32,577 nt of DNA from Bremia lactucae (Eukaryota > Oomycota > Peronosporomycetes > Peronosporales > Peronosporaceae): the NCBI RefSeq assembly GCF_004359215.1, contig NW_027152212.1, forward strand, positions 1 through 32,577, read 5' to 3'. Every line of letters starts with the position of its first letter. The stretch's first letter is position 1. The notes under the pieces were generated by a model. It made no database searches. It saw nothing but the letters and a program-made list of their open reading frames with translations, and was not told the DNA's origin. Position numbers and translations under genes: made by a program. Positions 1-8,635 of the stretch are shown piece by piece.

Positions 1-254
1 TTTTAGCTTATTCATGAATAATCAAGCTCACGATCTCGGAAGATATCAGTTTCAAGAGGGGCCTCTTTGCTGCTTTATTAGGCGGCAAATGAAATCATGC
101 AACCCAACGATGCGTCTAGATATAATATTGAGCTGAGGACAAAAAAATGTACAAGAACTTTAACGCACGCCAACTTTACCATTTTTTTCATTTTGTGTCC
201 ATGTTTCAATTGTAAAATATCGTATAGATCTTTCGTCAATGCAGGGATGGTCGT
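1..254. other. Non-coding left edge
   Basis: AT-rich sequence before the first LTR fragment. I see no convincing reading frame, RNA gene or repeat copy elsewhere in the window. Confidence 0.4.
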
Positions 255-442
255 TGTAACGGGCTAAAGTTGCCCTAATGTTACACAGTCCCCATTAAGT
301 ACATTTGTTGTCCTTAAGGGGATGGTCAATTACTAAATAATAGCAATTAGGCCCAACACTCGGTGTGGTGCACAAATTTGTGACCAACCCTTGTGGATGT
401 GATGCACATGGGTGCATTCACATTAGGAGGGATGACGCCCAG
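255..442 (+). repeat. LTR family B fragment, left part (interrupted)
   Basis: Begins with TGTAACGGGCTAAAGTTGCC and matches almost base for base the segment that starts at 14269. The match stops at about 442, where a different LTR (family C) begins, and resumes at 2042-2132. It is therefore one family B copy split by a later insertion. The first 30 bases can fold back on themselves (GTAAC..GTTAC enclosing GGGC..GCCC). The strand given is that of the TG-first reading; no coding part of family B is in the window. Confidence 0.75.
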
Positions 443-612
443 TGTAACGGGGTGTATCGTTACATGAAATTAACACTTAAAGGTTGTTAATTAATATATT
501 ATCTAAAAGGTAGATAATATTTGGAGAATATTACTTTATATAGTAATGTCCTGAATTCTTATCCATATATAGGTATAGACCATTATGTCTATTTATTCCG
601 CAGACTTATCAG
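443..612 (+). repeat. LTR family C, 5' part only
   Basis: Starts TGTAACGGGGTGTATCG and follows the first about 170 bases of the complete family C LTR at 1392-1833. It is cut off near 612, where the sequence passes directly into gag-like DNA read in the opposite direction. A few bases (AGCT) are common to both sides of the junction, as in a deletion between two oppositely oriented elements. Confidence 0.75.
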
Positions 613-1020
613 CTCGCGCAACTTAAGACCCAATGCCCAAGTTTTGGCACGACCTGCCAGATTTGATTGAGCGAATGCGATTTGCATTTGCTCGTCGATG
701 ATGTGACGTGCCCTTATGGCATCGTCCAACTCGACAAACCATCTCAAGAGGGAGTCTTCTTCGACTCCCCTATACTTAGAGATGTCAATCTTTAAAGTTT
801 CGGGACGACGCGTTTGCGTCATCCCAGGTACAGGGGTCTGTACCTGTTGTAACCTCAACAGTTCTGCCTGTTGAGAGCCTTGCTGATTCAGCAAGGCTAC
901 TTTTTCCTTCATCTCGTCAAGCTCATGTTGTATGAACTTGGCGATGGTTGAATGGAGGGCATCTCTGTCCAAATTGGACAGCATTGCCAAGATTGCATCA
1001 TTTCCTACGGTCGAACTCAT
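589..1020 (-). pseudogene. Ty3/gypsy gag N-terminal remnant
   Basis: An open frame of 143 codons with an ATG at 1020. The first part is polar with a Q/L-rich stretch. The second half, from ETLKIDISKYRGVEED through LLRWFVELDDAIRARHI to NLAGRAKTWALGLK, has the look of the capsid region of oomycete Ty3/gypsy Gag proteins. The frame ends just after running into LTR sequence at about 612, so the last residues are not gag and the rest of gag and all of pol are missing. It lies in the right place and direction downstream of the minus-strand LTR (1159-2041) and its primer-binding site. It is a truncated fragment and cannot support transposition. Family assignment is by recognition of the sequence pattern only. 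Confidence 0.75.
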
Positions 1021-1140
1021 TCGTTCATCCGCGCTCCTTTCTATTTAGAAAGGAGTAGCTTTCAGGGGAAACGTGATGCGTATTCCCACTATCATCTAAC
1101 ATGTCCATGTTAGATGGGGGAAATGTAGTCCTTGGACGGA

Positions 1141-1157
1141 CTACAAAGTGCTACCAG
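1141..1157 (-). other. Putative primer-binding site of family C element
   Basis: Read on the minus strand, the LTR ends ..CTCGTTACA at 1159 and is followed by CCTGGTAGCACTTTG. The TGGTA start, one or two bases after the LTR, resembles primer sites complementary to initiator Met-tRNA. A similar TGGTACCAC follows the 5' LTR of the element at 14948-20620. The assignment to a tRNA is inference. Confidence 0.5.
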
Positions 1158-1158
1158 G

Positions 1159-2041
1159 TGTAACGAGGCACTGCGAGTTGTACAGCTTCATTACAAGTCC
1201 ACTCGCACTTCCTCAGTGCGAGTGGTGCCTTTCGTCACGTCACGTACACTAATACGTCCAGAGGAAGACTCTCTTTAAAACACTTGATTTAAAGAGGGCT
1301 AAATACAAACTGTATTTATTAAAATGAAGTTTTTCGGTTTCTATCTATTTAATACTAATTTAACTATAAACTAATACAAATCACGTAAAGTTGTAACGGG
1401 GTGTATCGTTACATGAAATTAACACATAAAGGTTGTTAATTAATATATTATATAAAAGGAAGATAATATTTGAGGAACATTACTTTAAATAGTAATGTTC
1501 AGAAATCTTATCCATAAATAGGTATAGGCCATTATATCTATTTATCCCGCAGACTAATCAGCTGTAAACTCAAACAAAGAGAGAGAGACATATGAGATTT
1601 CAATTGCATGTTTAGTATTAGTTTATAATTAAGTTAGCATTAACAGATAGAAAGAAGAGATACTTAATTATATTAATACAGTTTTCATTTAACCCTCTTT
1701 AAGTTAGTTGTCTTAAAAAGAAGTCTTCCTCTGCACGTACTAGTGTCGTGAAGTGACGTAAGGCACCACTCGCAACTGAAGCAGTGCGAGTGGACTTGTA
1801 ATGAAGCTGTACAACTCGCAGTGCCTCGTTACAAAAGTCTTATCTGTCTTTCTCTTTGCGCGCGTCCAGCGCTGACTTGACCGCGGAGAAAGTAGATATA
1901 ATGGTCTATATCTACCAATGGTAAAGGTTTTAGAATATTACCATGTAAAGTAATATTCTCCAAGTATTATCAACCTTTTAGATAATATATTAACTAACAA
2001 CCTTTAAGTGTTAATTTCATGTTACAATACACCCCGATACA
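1159..2041 (-). repeat. LTR family C, 5' LTR split by a solo LTR
   Basis: The two pieces 1159-1391 and 1834-2041 together make one minus-strand LTR of about 440 bp (TGTATCGGGG at the 2041 end, ..GTTACA at 1159). They are the reverse complement of the LTR that interrupts them at 1392-1833. It serves as 5' LTR for the gag remnant at 589-1020. The first base pattern (TGTATCGG instead of TGTAACGG) shows it has drifted from its sister copy. Confidence 0.8.
1387..1838 (+). mobile_element. Solo LTR (family C) with AAAGT target duplication
   Basis: A complete 442-bp LTR at 1392-1833 runs from TGTAACGG to CGTTACA. It is flanked by a perfect 5-bp direct repeat, AAAGT at 1387-1391 and at 1834-1838. When it and one AAAGT are removed, the flanks join into a continuous LTR of the same family in the opposite orientation. 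This is the structure expected after insertion of an LTR retrotransposon followed by LTR-LTR recombination that removed its interior. Confidence 0.85.
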
Positions 2042-2140
2042 GTGAGCGCTTAGGCGCCCACCAATTACTTCACTAGGACAGTCAAACCGCTTCCTCACTG
2101 TGCCTGAAGGTGTGTGCGTAAGTAGAGCGTGGCACAAATG
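2042..2140 (+). repeat. LTR family B fragment, right part
   Basis: Resembles 14668-14774, including the shared stretches ACCGCTTCCTC and TAAGTAGAGCGTGG. The similarity is lost after about 2133. It continues the copy that begins at 255. Relative to the copy at 14269 about 215 bases (14452-14667) are missing at the junction. Confidence 0.65.
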
Positions 2141-2366
2141 CAGCTAAGAATGTCCCCATTAGATGTAGTATCAGACATCTTACAGCGTGATGTGCTCTTT
2201 ATTACCTATAAAATGAGTGTTACTGTTTTTACCGCATGACTTTACCGGCGGTAGGACTCGAGCTGAATAGTTCTATATTCGATTTACACTTAGATGCAGA
2301 ATATGTGATCGAGACCCTTGGACAAAATATTTTTTATTTAAACAACCGTTACGCACATAATTAATA

Positions 2367-5300
2367 ATGGCAGCAACTGCTGTCGCTTGCTCCATCGCGG
2401 ACTATTCGGCTGGCTGCTATACAGCGTCGTGGTATCTCATTTGGGACCAAGTTCGCTTTTGGCTGCTTGTTCAAGTACCTATTATCGTGCTTTCCATCGT
2501 CTACGAGTGGCTCGACATAGCTTCACACAAATTTGTTGAACGATTCCGTCAACTCTGCGATTTACCGCTTACAAACGTTGTGGTGCGAAATTTTCATGCA
2601 TACGCCAGTCTATGAGAGCTTATAAACTTATATGGTGTTAGAATTATATTGTACAAATTATCACTAGCATTTATGTCTGCATCGTTTGGAGTACGTAAAG
2701 AGTCACGTCTGCTCTTAATTGCTCTTTTAACTTTATTTTCTTAATGCATAAAGTTGTACGAGGCGGGTCATTAGCTGTGAGTATCTCATCCTGGTCAATC
2801 GAGTCGTTATTTCTTATTGCCACGGGTATCGGATATGCGATTCGATGGCTAGCGGCAAAAAACAAGTGGGTGAAAATTTAATGCTCGGATCATTGTTACA
2901 TTTTTTTTAATTCGTTGTCTCAACACTTTAAATGACGTAGATTGACGTTTGTGCTGCAGTTGCACAACTTGTTTGATCTTCTTGCTGTAGTTGCGCACTT
3001 TGCAATTTCTTTTCAGACGGTCGTGGTAGGGAACAAGCGGTTACGATCGTGGTTGGATTTTGGTTTTCTTCGGTCCTATGTGGGCTACGTGGTCATGGAT
3101 CACCTATTTACGCGCTATCAGCACAAAACGTTCTTGTCGCAGGTATTGCTCGTTGTATTGAAAGCTCTATGTCTTGTATTCTTTTTTTCTGCCGTACTCT
3201 TCTCGCTCGAGCAGCTTGGAGAGTTGCCGCATACGAACAGTTTTTTATTTCACGTATATAAATGCAGTAATGAAGATGGCTCGAGATCGGTTCTACGAGC
3301 GATAAAGGAAGGCACGGACGAGTATCCTACTTGTACAGAATCATGGAGCTTCTTCTCGTCCATTTATTTCATGTTTGTCACAGTTTCGACAGTGGGTTAC
3401 GGCGATTTCTCACCTCACACGGTCCTGGGGCAGCTTACGGTTTGCGTAATTATTGTATTTGGTATTTATACCTTCGCGAACGAGTCGGCAGCTTTCATGA
3501 CAATATATGGAGACCAACGTAATATGCTGCTCAAGTACGATTGTTCAAGAAATACTGTGCATGTAATTGTTACAGGAAATCCGTCTGTTGCTCAAACGAA
3601 GGATTTTATTCGCGAATTTTTTCATCCCGACCATCAGGAGGCATTTCAAGGGCATGACATGGACACTGAAGACAGTGACGATGACGCGCATCAATTTGTG
3701 GCAAGTATAAAAACGATGGCTTCTCTTTCTCGTCGGGAGATTCTACAAAAAAACCATCATCGCTATGAAGCGTTCTCGGCAATGGAAGAGGGGCAGTCTA
3801 GTAAAGAGGAAGACAAAATTCGGAATAACAAATCCCCTGTATCGCAATGGAGGCGTCGGAGCGAAAATCTCATTCGTGAAACTCACGTCGTCGTGCTTAT
3901 GCAATTTGATAAAGCGGAAGAAAAGGCGTCGTATCAACAACAAGTGATGGCTTTTGTTGCACAAAATCCTCGATATGATAAGCGCGTGTTTCTTGTCTAT
4001 GGCTCGTCACTGCGAGAGGCTGATCTCAAAAATGCGCAGTTGGGTCGAGCAATGGCCGTATTCTTTTTACCAAATAAGTATTCGGACGATGCGAACAAAG
4101 AAGATGCAGCTACAGTGCTACGTGTTCTGTCCGTATCGCAACAAAAGCAAGAGCACACGCAACTGTTTGCGTTGCTAGTGAACTCAGACAATCGTATTCT
4201 TTTAGAAGCTACAGGATTACGCAAAGAAAATTTAGTCTGTGCGGATGAAATTCGCTTGGGTTTAATGGGTCTTAGTTGCCGATGTCCTGGTCTTTCGACA
4301 GTGGTGTCGAATCTTATTACGAGTCGCAGTCGAGACACGCCAAATCTTGCATCACAGCAGACTCAGCATTTGAACCATTGGGTCTCCGAATATATATCAG
4401 GGGCAGCCAACGAAATTTATTCCTGCAGCTTGAAACGGAAATTTCATGGATTGAATTTCATTCAAGCGACGATGCTCGTCCACCGACAGTCCAACGGCTT
4501 AGTGCTTTTGATTGCTGTTGAGTCGGATGGTGAAATTGCATTCAATCCTGGTCGGTGGTATCGCATTGTTCCAAGCACGAAAGCGTATTTGATCGCTGAA
4601 TCTGTTAAGTCACTTAAGCCTTTCGCAGGTACACCAACGATGAGCAGTGTTGCCGCCTTGTGTACGAATATGGCGTTGCTACAAAGTCGTGAAAATTTGC
4701 TAAGCCGTGCTCGCCGAGCGCAACAAATTGTTGAAAGACGAATTCCGAGAGATATTCGAGAGCACATCATGCGATGCGCTATCAACGATGAGATATCGCA
4801 AGTCCCGACGTCGCCGTCACGTGAAATACTTTCTGCTGGTGGCCACATTGTTATTTGCAGTAGTATTGGTAATGAGAGTGGAGGCCAGCGGTCCGTCTCG
4901 CGGCTAGTGAATTTCTTGCGGCCGCTTCGAGCGCCACACATTGATAGAATTGTTCCCGTCATCATAGTCGATGCCGGTACATTTGACAGCGTTTCTTGGC
5001 TACAATTGCGAGACTTTGGCGAGGTATATCATGTGCGTGGCTCGCCACAGAGTCACCACATCCTCGTTGCTGCTGGGATTTATACGGCGTCTTCAATTGT
5101 TGTCCTCGCTCAAGGAGACGAAGCCGGTTATGACGACTCGAAAGCAATTTTTAATGCTATTCTCGTCAACTCTGCACTGCAGCACAACAAGATCTTTGCT
5201 ATGATTGAATTCCGCGACGTCAGCAACAATCGCTTCTTAGATTCAGTATCGAGTTTCCGTTCATCGCGTGAGTTTGGAGGAGACGACTTTACGTCAGAGA

Positions 5301-6022
5301 TCGATGGTGAATTTCACGATAGGTCACAGAGGTCGAGTTATCAAGGACAGCGCTCCTCATTCAGTCGAGTTTCTAATATCATGAAGAAGCGTAATTTTTT
5401 GCAGCGTAAAGCTCTTGAAATTCAGTGTGCAAGCGCTGCAGTACGTACATTTTTTCTTGGAAGTTTGAAAACTGCAGCACACCATTTAAAATCGTATGGA
5501 CACGACGATGACTGCTCGACAGAAGCAACAATACAAAGTCTTTACGATGGTGACGAAACTTTTTTCCAGGAACGCTTCATGAATGGCGCGTTGTTTCCCT
5601 CGTCTGTTTCTGATGATTTGTTGATCCAAAGTTTTTTTAACCCCTCCCTGAATATGTTTATTCGAAAAATTCTTGACGGAAAGAGTTGCTTTGTTCTGTA
5701 TGATGTTCCAAAAGAGCTGCGGGCACGTACACTGCGGTACGGAGAGCTATTCGAGTTCATGACGTCAGGTATAGCGCACACGCTACCGATTGGTCTGCTT
5801 CGCGCAAAAGATGGTCCGAAAGGATCACCGTATCCTTATATTTACACGTGTCCGTCTTCCGATACCATCGTTTTTCCCAAGGATAAGGTCTTCGTTCTCA
5901 TTAACGTAGTGGCACTGAATCGTTTAGCAAATAAGTTGCAACGACGTTTTCGGAAACGTGAAAAGCCGTTCAAATCATTGGCAGATCTTATGGAGACCAA
6001 TTTATGGCTGTCTCGTTCGTAG
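2367..6022 (+). CDS. BK/Slo-type calcium-activated potassium channel
   Basis: Proposed exons 2367-2607, 2754-2869 and 2960-6022 (about 1139 aa). The second intron (GTGAAA..CTGCAG, 90 bp) is well supported; the first (2608-2753) is a best guess from frame continuity. The N-terminus has hydrophobic segments, one near LLVQVPIIVLSIVYEWLD and one near SLFLIATGIGYAIRWL. The pore carries the K+ filter TVSTVGYGD (TVGYGD at about residues 263-268) between two membrane helices. After the pore come two RCK domains, the first beginning HVIVTGNPSVAQTKDF and the second GGHIVICSSIGNES with FLRPLRAPH, the arrangement of BK channels. In that family the RCK gating ring binds Ca2+ and opens a K+ path in the plasma membrane. 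The S4 region (FLRSYVGYVVMDHLFTRY) has few positive charges, so voltage sensing may be weak. No nearby partner gene is evident. Confidence 0.88.
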
Positions 6023-6610
6023 AAGCTCCAAAACAAGCTTAGCCAGTGACACTGCAAACATCAACCTTATAACAGTGAGTATATTTGCCTCCTGTAGCAT
6101 GATCTCGTGTCTTAAGCTCAAGCGAAATCCATGAGGTTGTCAAAGCGTAGTATTAGTTGCTATCTCGCGGAATAACGACTGATTTTTTTAATAATGTGCA
6201 TTATTGTGCTTAATATATTAAGATCATTCGTTGCAAGTTTTTTGAAGTAAAGCCTCAGTCTCATTTTACATAATACCAAATCAAATAGAATGGCAATAAC
6301 TGCACTGCAGCTAATGTTTCAACTTGGTTAGCACCACGGTGATGAGGTCAGTAAACATTGATGCCATTTGCTACATACACAGCGCAGGACCCAAGCCAAG
6401 ACTACATTACAGCACTGTGGTGTGGTCTTCAGTGAATTTCTGCGAAGCTTGCAGTAGAAATATTGCAAACTCCTTAAACGTCTCAGTTGAAACACCAAAA
6501 TGTTGCTCTGTTGCTCAAGTCCTCGTTAATATAAAAGGCATCATGGCGTATCCGAATCCATTTTTTGTATGAAGCTTTTGATTCTTTAAAATAAATTTGG
6601 CAAGATAAAA
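6023..6610. other. Intergenic, convergent 3' ends
   Basis: Lies between the channel gene and the minus-strand Tim17-like gene, both ending here. AT-rich with AATAAA-like stretches near 6590. A plus-strand frame at 6324-6572 has no recognizable motif or support and I do not call it. Confidence 0.4.
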
Positions 6611-7400
6611 TTATTGAGCCGCTTCTTCTTTTCCCTCCTCGTCTTGCATCTCTTTTCTAAGCTCCTCCATTCGGATAGCAATGCGGCGCTCAATTTCATC
6701 CTCCGATATCTTAATACTCTTGGGCAATAGCGATGGAAAAACTAGCTCGCGCGGAGGCCCCTGACTTTCAACGAGTGCTGCAGTGGTTGGATGGTATACG
6801 GCAGGAGCATCGCCATACTTAGCCTCATAGCGCTGCAAGCCCTTGGAAAGGCGCCACCTGTGAAACTCCTCGCGGCCAAAAATTACCGCAACACCCACAG
6901 CAGCGCCAGCTGCAGCACCCTGAAGGCCACGAAATCGACCACCTGAGCGATGGCGAAGAGCGATGAATCAGTAAGTCATGAATTTTATAGTTGAGATTTT
7001 ATAAGTTGCGGTAAAAGTCATGAGCGAATAGTTTTCGTCAGCTTACCAACTATGCCGGCATAGAAACCACCTGTGATTGCGCCTGCAGCTGCGCCAGTGC
7101 ACCAATCTTTCTTGTTATTTCTTTTATCTGCAATAACCTCCTCGAACGCTACAAAAATATTCGCACGAATCACGTCAGCACGAGGGACAACCTATCTTTT
7201 ACTGCGTTTTCACCTATATACGTCGAGGAAAGCAGAAAAAAATTAGAGCCCATGGATGCGGCATAAAATTTAATACTTTCATGGCGCAGCACCGCCAAAA
7301 CTGCGCCTATTGTGGCTCCTGTGGCTCCGCTAATGGTTGCGCCAAACAACATATTCTTGGTGGCTTTCTTGGATTTGTCTAATTGTACCCAAATCTTCAT
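6611..7400 (-). CDS. Tim17/Tim22/Tim23-family membrane protein
   Basis: Three exons read on the minus strand: 7400-7214, 7148-7047 and 6942-6611, giving 206 aa. Introns are GTGAAA..TTTGTAG (65 bp) and GTAAGC..GCTCAG (104 bp); both join in frame. The protein is rich in glycine-spaced helices: LFGATISGATGATIGAVLAV, a stretch with SMGSNFFLLSSTYIAFEE, then KKDWCTGAAAGAITGGFYAG and GGRFRGLQGAAAGAAVG. This alternation of small-residue membrane helices, with a charged D/W loop before the third helix, is typical of Tim17/22/23/Pmp24 proteins, which act in mitochondrial protein import or as complex I assembly or accessory subunits. A charged helical tail (residues about 160-206, E/R/K-rich) follows, beyond the usual domain. 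Which member it is cannot be told. It is divergently arranged with RPL9, with 261 bp between the starts. Confidence 0.72.
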
Positions 7401-7661
7401 AAGCTTTTATGATTCTGTCTTGTTATCACGAAGACGCAATTATTACAACGTACCAAGAGTCTCCTGCACGTCAGGGCTGCGCTCAAACATCATTACCGAA
7501 CTTTGAAGTCATCAACTTCATTTTGAAGCAAGAATACATTTTATTGAGTCCCTTACATATTTCAAGTTCAAATTTAATGCACGCTGCACCAGTCAATAAT
7601 CAAGGTTTCGTGGTAATTACATTCACTTGCAAATTAGCATACCTATAATCCTACCAGCAAG
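7401..7661. promoter_or_regulatory. Shared intergenic region of Tim17-like gene and RPL9
   Basis: The 261 bp between two divergent starts must hold the upstream regions of both genes. I could not locate a certain initiator or TATA element, so the promoter role is inferred from gene arrangement only. Confidence 0.45.
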
Positions 7662-8231
7662 ATGCCACGTCAGCTTCTTGCCACCCGCTTCGTAGCAATC
7701 CCAGACGACGTAAAGCTCGTGCTTGATGGGCGCAAGGTCACCGTGACCGGCAAGCGTGGCACGCTAAACCGTGATTTTCGCCACCTAACGCTCGATATGC
7801 GCCGCATTAATAAGGAACAGCTCCGGGTTGATTTGTGGTTTGGCAACCGCAAGCAGCTAGCATGCGTGCGGACTGTTTGCTCGCTGATTGAAAACATGAT
7901 AACGGGTGTGCGTGTCGGCTATCTATACAAGATGCGCTTTGTATATGCCCATTTTCCCATCAACGTGACGTTTGAAAATAACGTTGTTGAAATCCGCAAC
8001 TTTTTGGGTGAAAAGCGCGTGCGTCGTGTTGCTCTGTCAGAGGGTGTTCAATATGTGCGCACTGGTGACGTAAAGGACCAGATTGAACTCAGCGGTATTG
8101 ATCTTCAGAAGGTATCTCAGGACGCCGCGAACATCACGCAGGCCTGTTTGGTTCGTCGTAAGGATATCCGTAAGTTCCTCGACGGTATCTATGTATCTGA
8201 AAAGACAAATATTGAGATTGAGGAGAAGTAA
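7662..8231 (+). CDS. RPL9: 60S ribosomal protein L9 (uL6)
   Basis: Single-exon gene of 189 aa, the usual length of eukaryotic L9. The order of features matches the family: an N-terminal [19 protein letters not shown] strand segment, then [40 protein letters not shown] and [20 protein letters not shown], followed by [20 protein letters not shown] and a final [10 protein letters not shown]. uL6 sits at the base of the P-stalk, near the factor-binding site of the large subunit. The ATG follows a purine-rich context (CAGCAAGATGCC) and no upstream in-frame start is competing. The gene is intact, without introns, and has no sign of transfer. Confidence 0.97.
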   Translation: MPRQLLATRFVAIPDDVKLVLDGRKVTVTGKRGTLNRDFRHLTLDMRRINKEQLRVDLWFGNRKQLACVRTVCSLIENMITGVRVGYLYKMRFVYAHFPINVTFENNVVEIRNFLGEKRVRRVALSEGVQYVRTGDVKDQIELSGIDLQKVSQDAANITQACLVRRKDIRKFLDGIYVSEKTNIEIEEK

Positions 8232-8635
8232 TTTCCCGAGGCTTTGGTAGTTTGCTGAAGATCATTTCGCTGCTAGATGCAAGTCTGTTAATGGTTTTAA
8301 ATAGACTTGATCGTGCTCTTTTGCCGTCACTGGGTTGATTGCGGCTAATATTTTTGCCGCTTTCTTCTGTCCGGGCGGATTTTGTGTCAAGCAATGCTGC
8401 TGAGATGAGTTGCTTGTGCTGTGGTCCTAACAAAGCAAGCAGCTTGCTCTCTGCTACCTGCCTGCATGAAGTCCACCTTCTTGAAATACCTCTTTTTATG
8501 ATTGAGATCGCATTCATTTAGCAGCCAACATTTTGTGGAAAGCTATCGCAAAAGAAGCGAAAAAGTATTGTTCGTGTTGCCATAAATTTCTTTGCCTCAA
8601 TTCTAATTCCATAACCCGTGATAGTATTTCATCTT
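8232..8635. other. Intergenic, convergent 3' ends of RPL9 and ArfGAP
   Basis: Holds the 3' untranslated parts of two converging genes. Open frames exist on both strands (for example 8517-8134 on the minus strand) but they overlap the RPL9 coding end and show no known motif, so I read them as chance frames. Confidence 0.4.

Noticed and set aside
3049..5781. Many open frames in other frames and strands over the potassium channel
   Set aside because: They overlap a long, motif-bearing frame and show no domain of their own.
6324..6572. 82-codon plus-strand frame after the channel gene
   Set aside because: No motif, no ATG context of note and AT-rich surroundings; could be chance.
8134..8517. 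127-codon minus-strand frame opposite the RPL9 end
   Set aside because: Overlaps a certain coding end and the 3' region; composition is not that of a known family.
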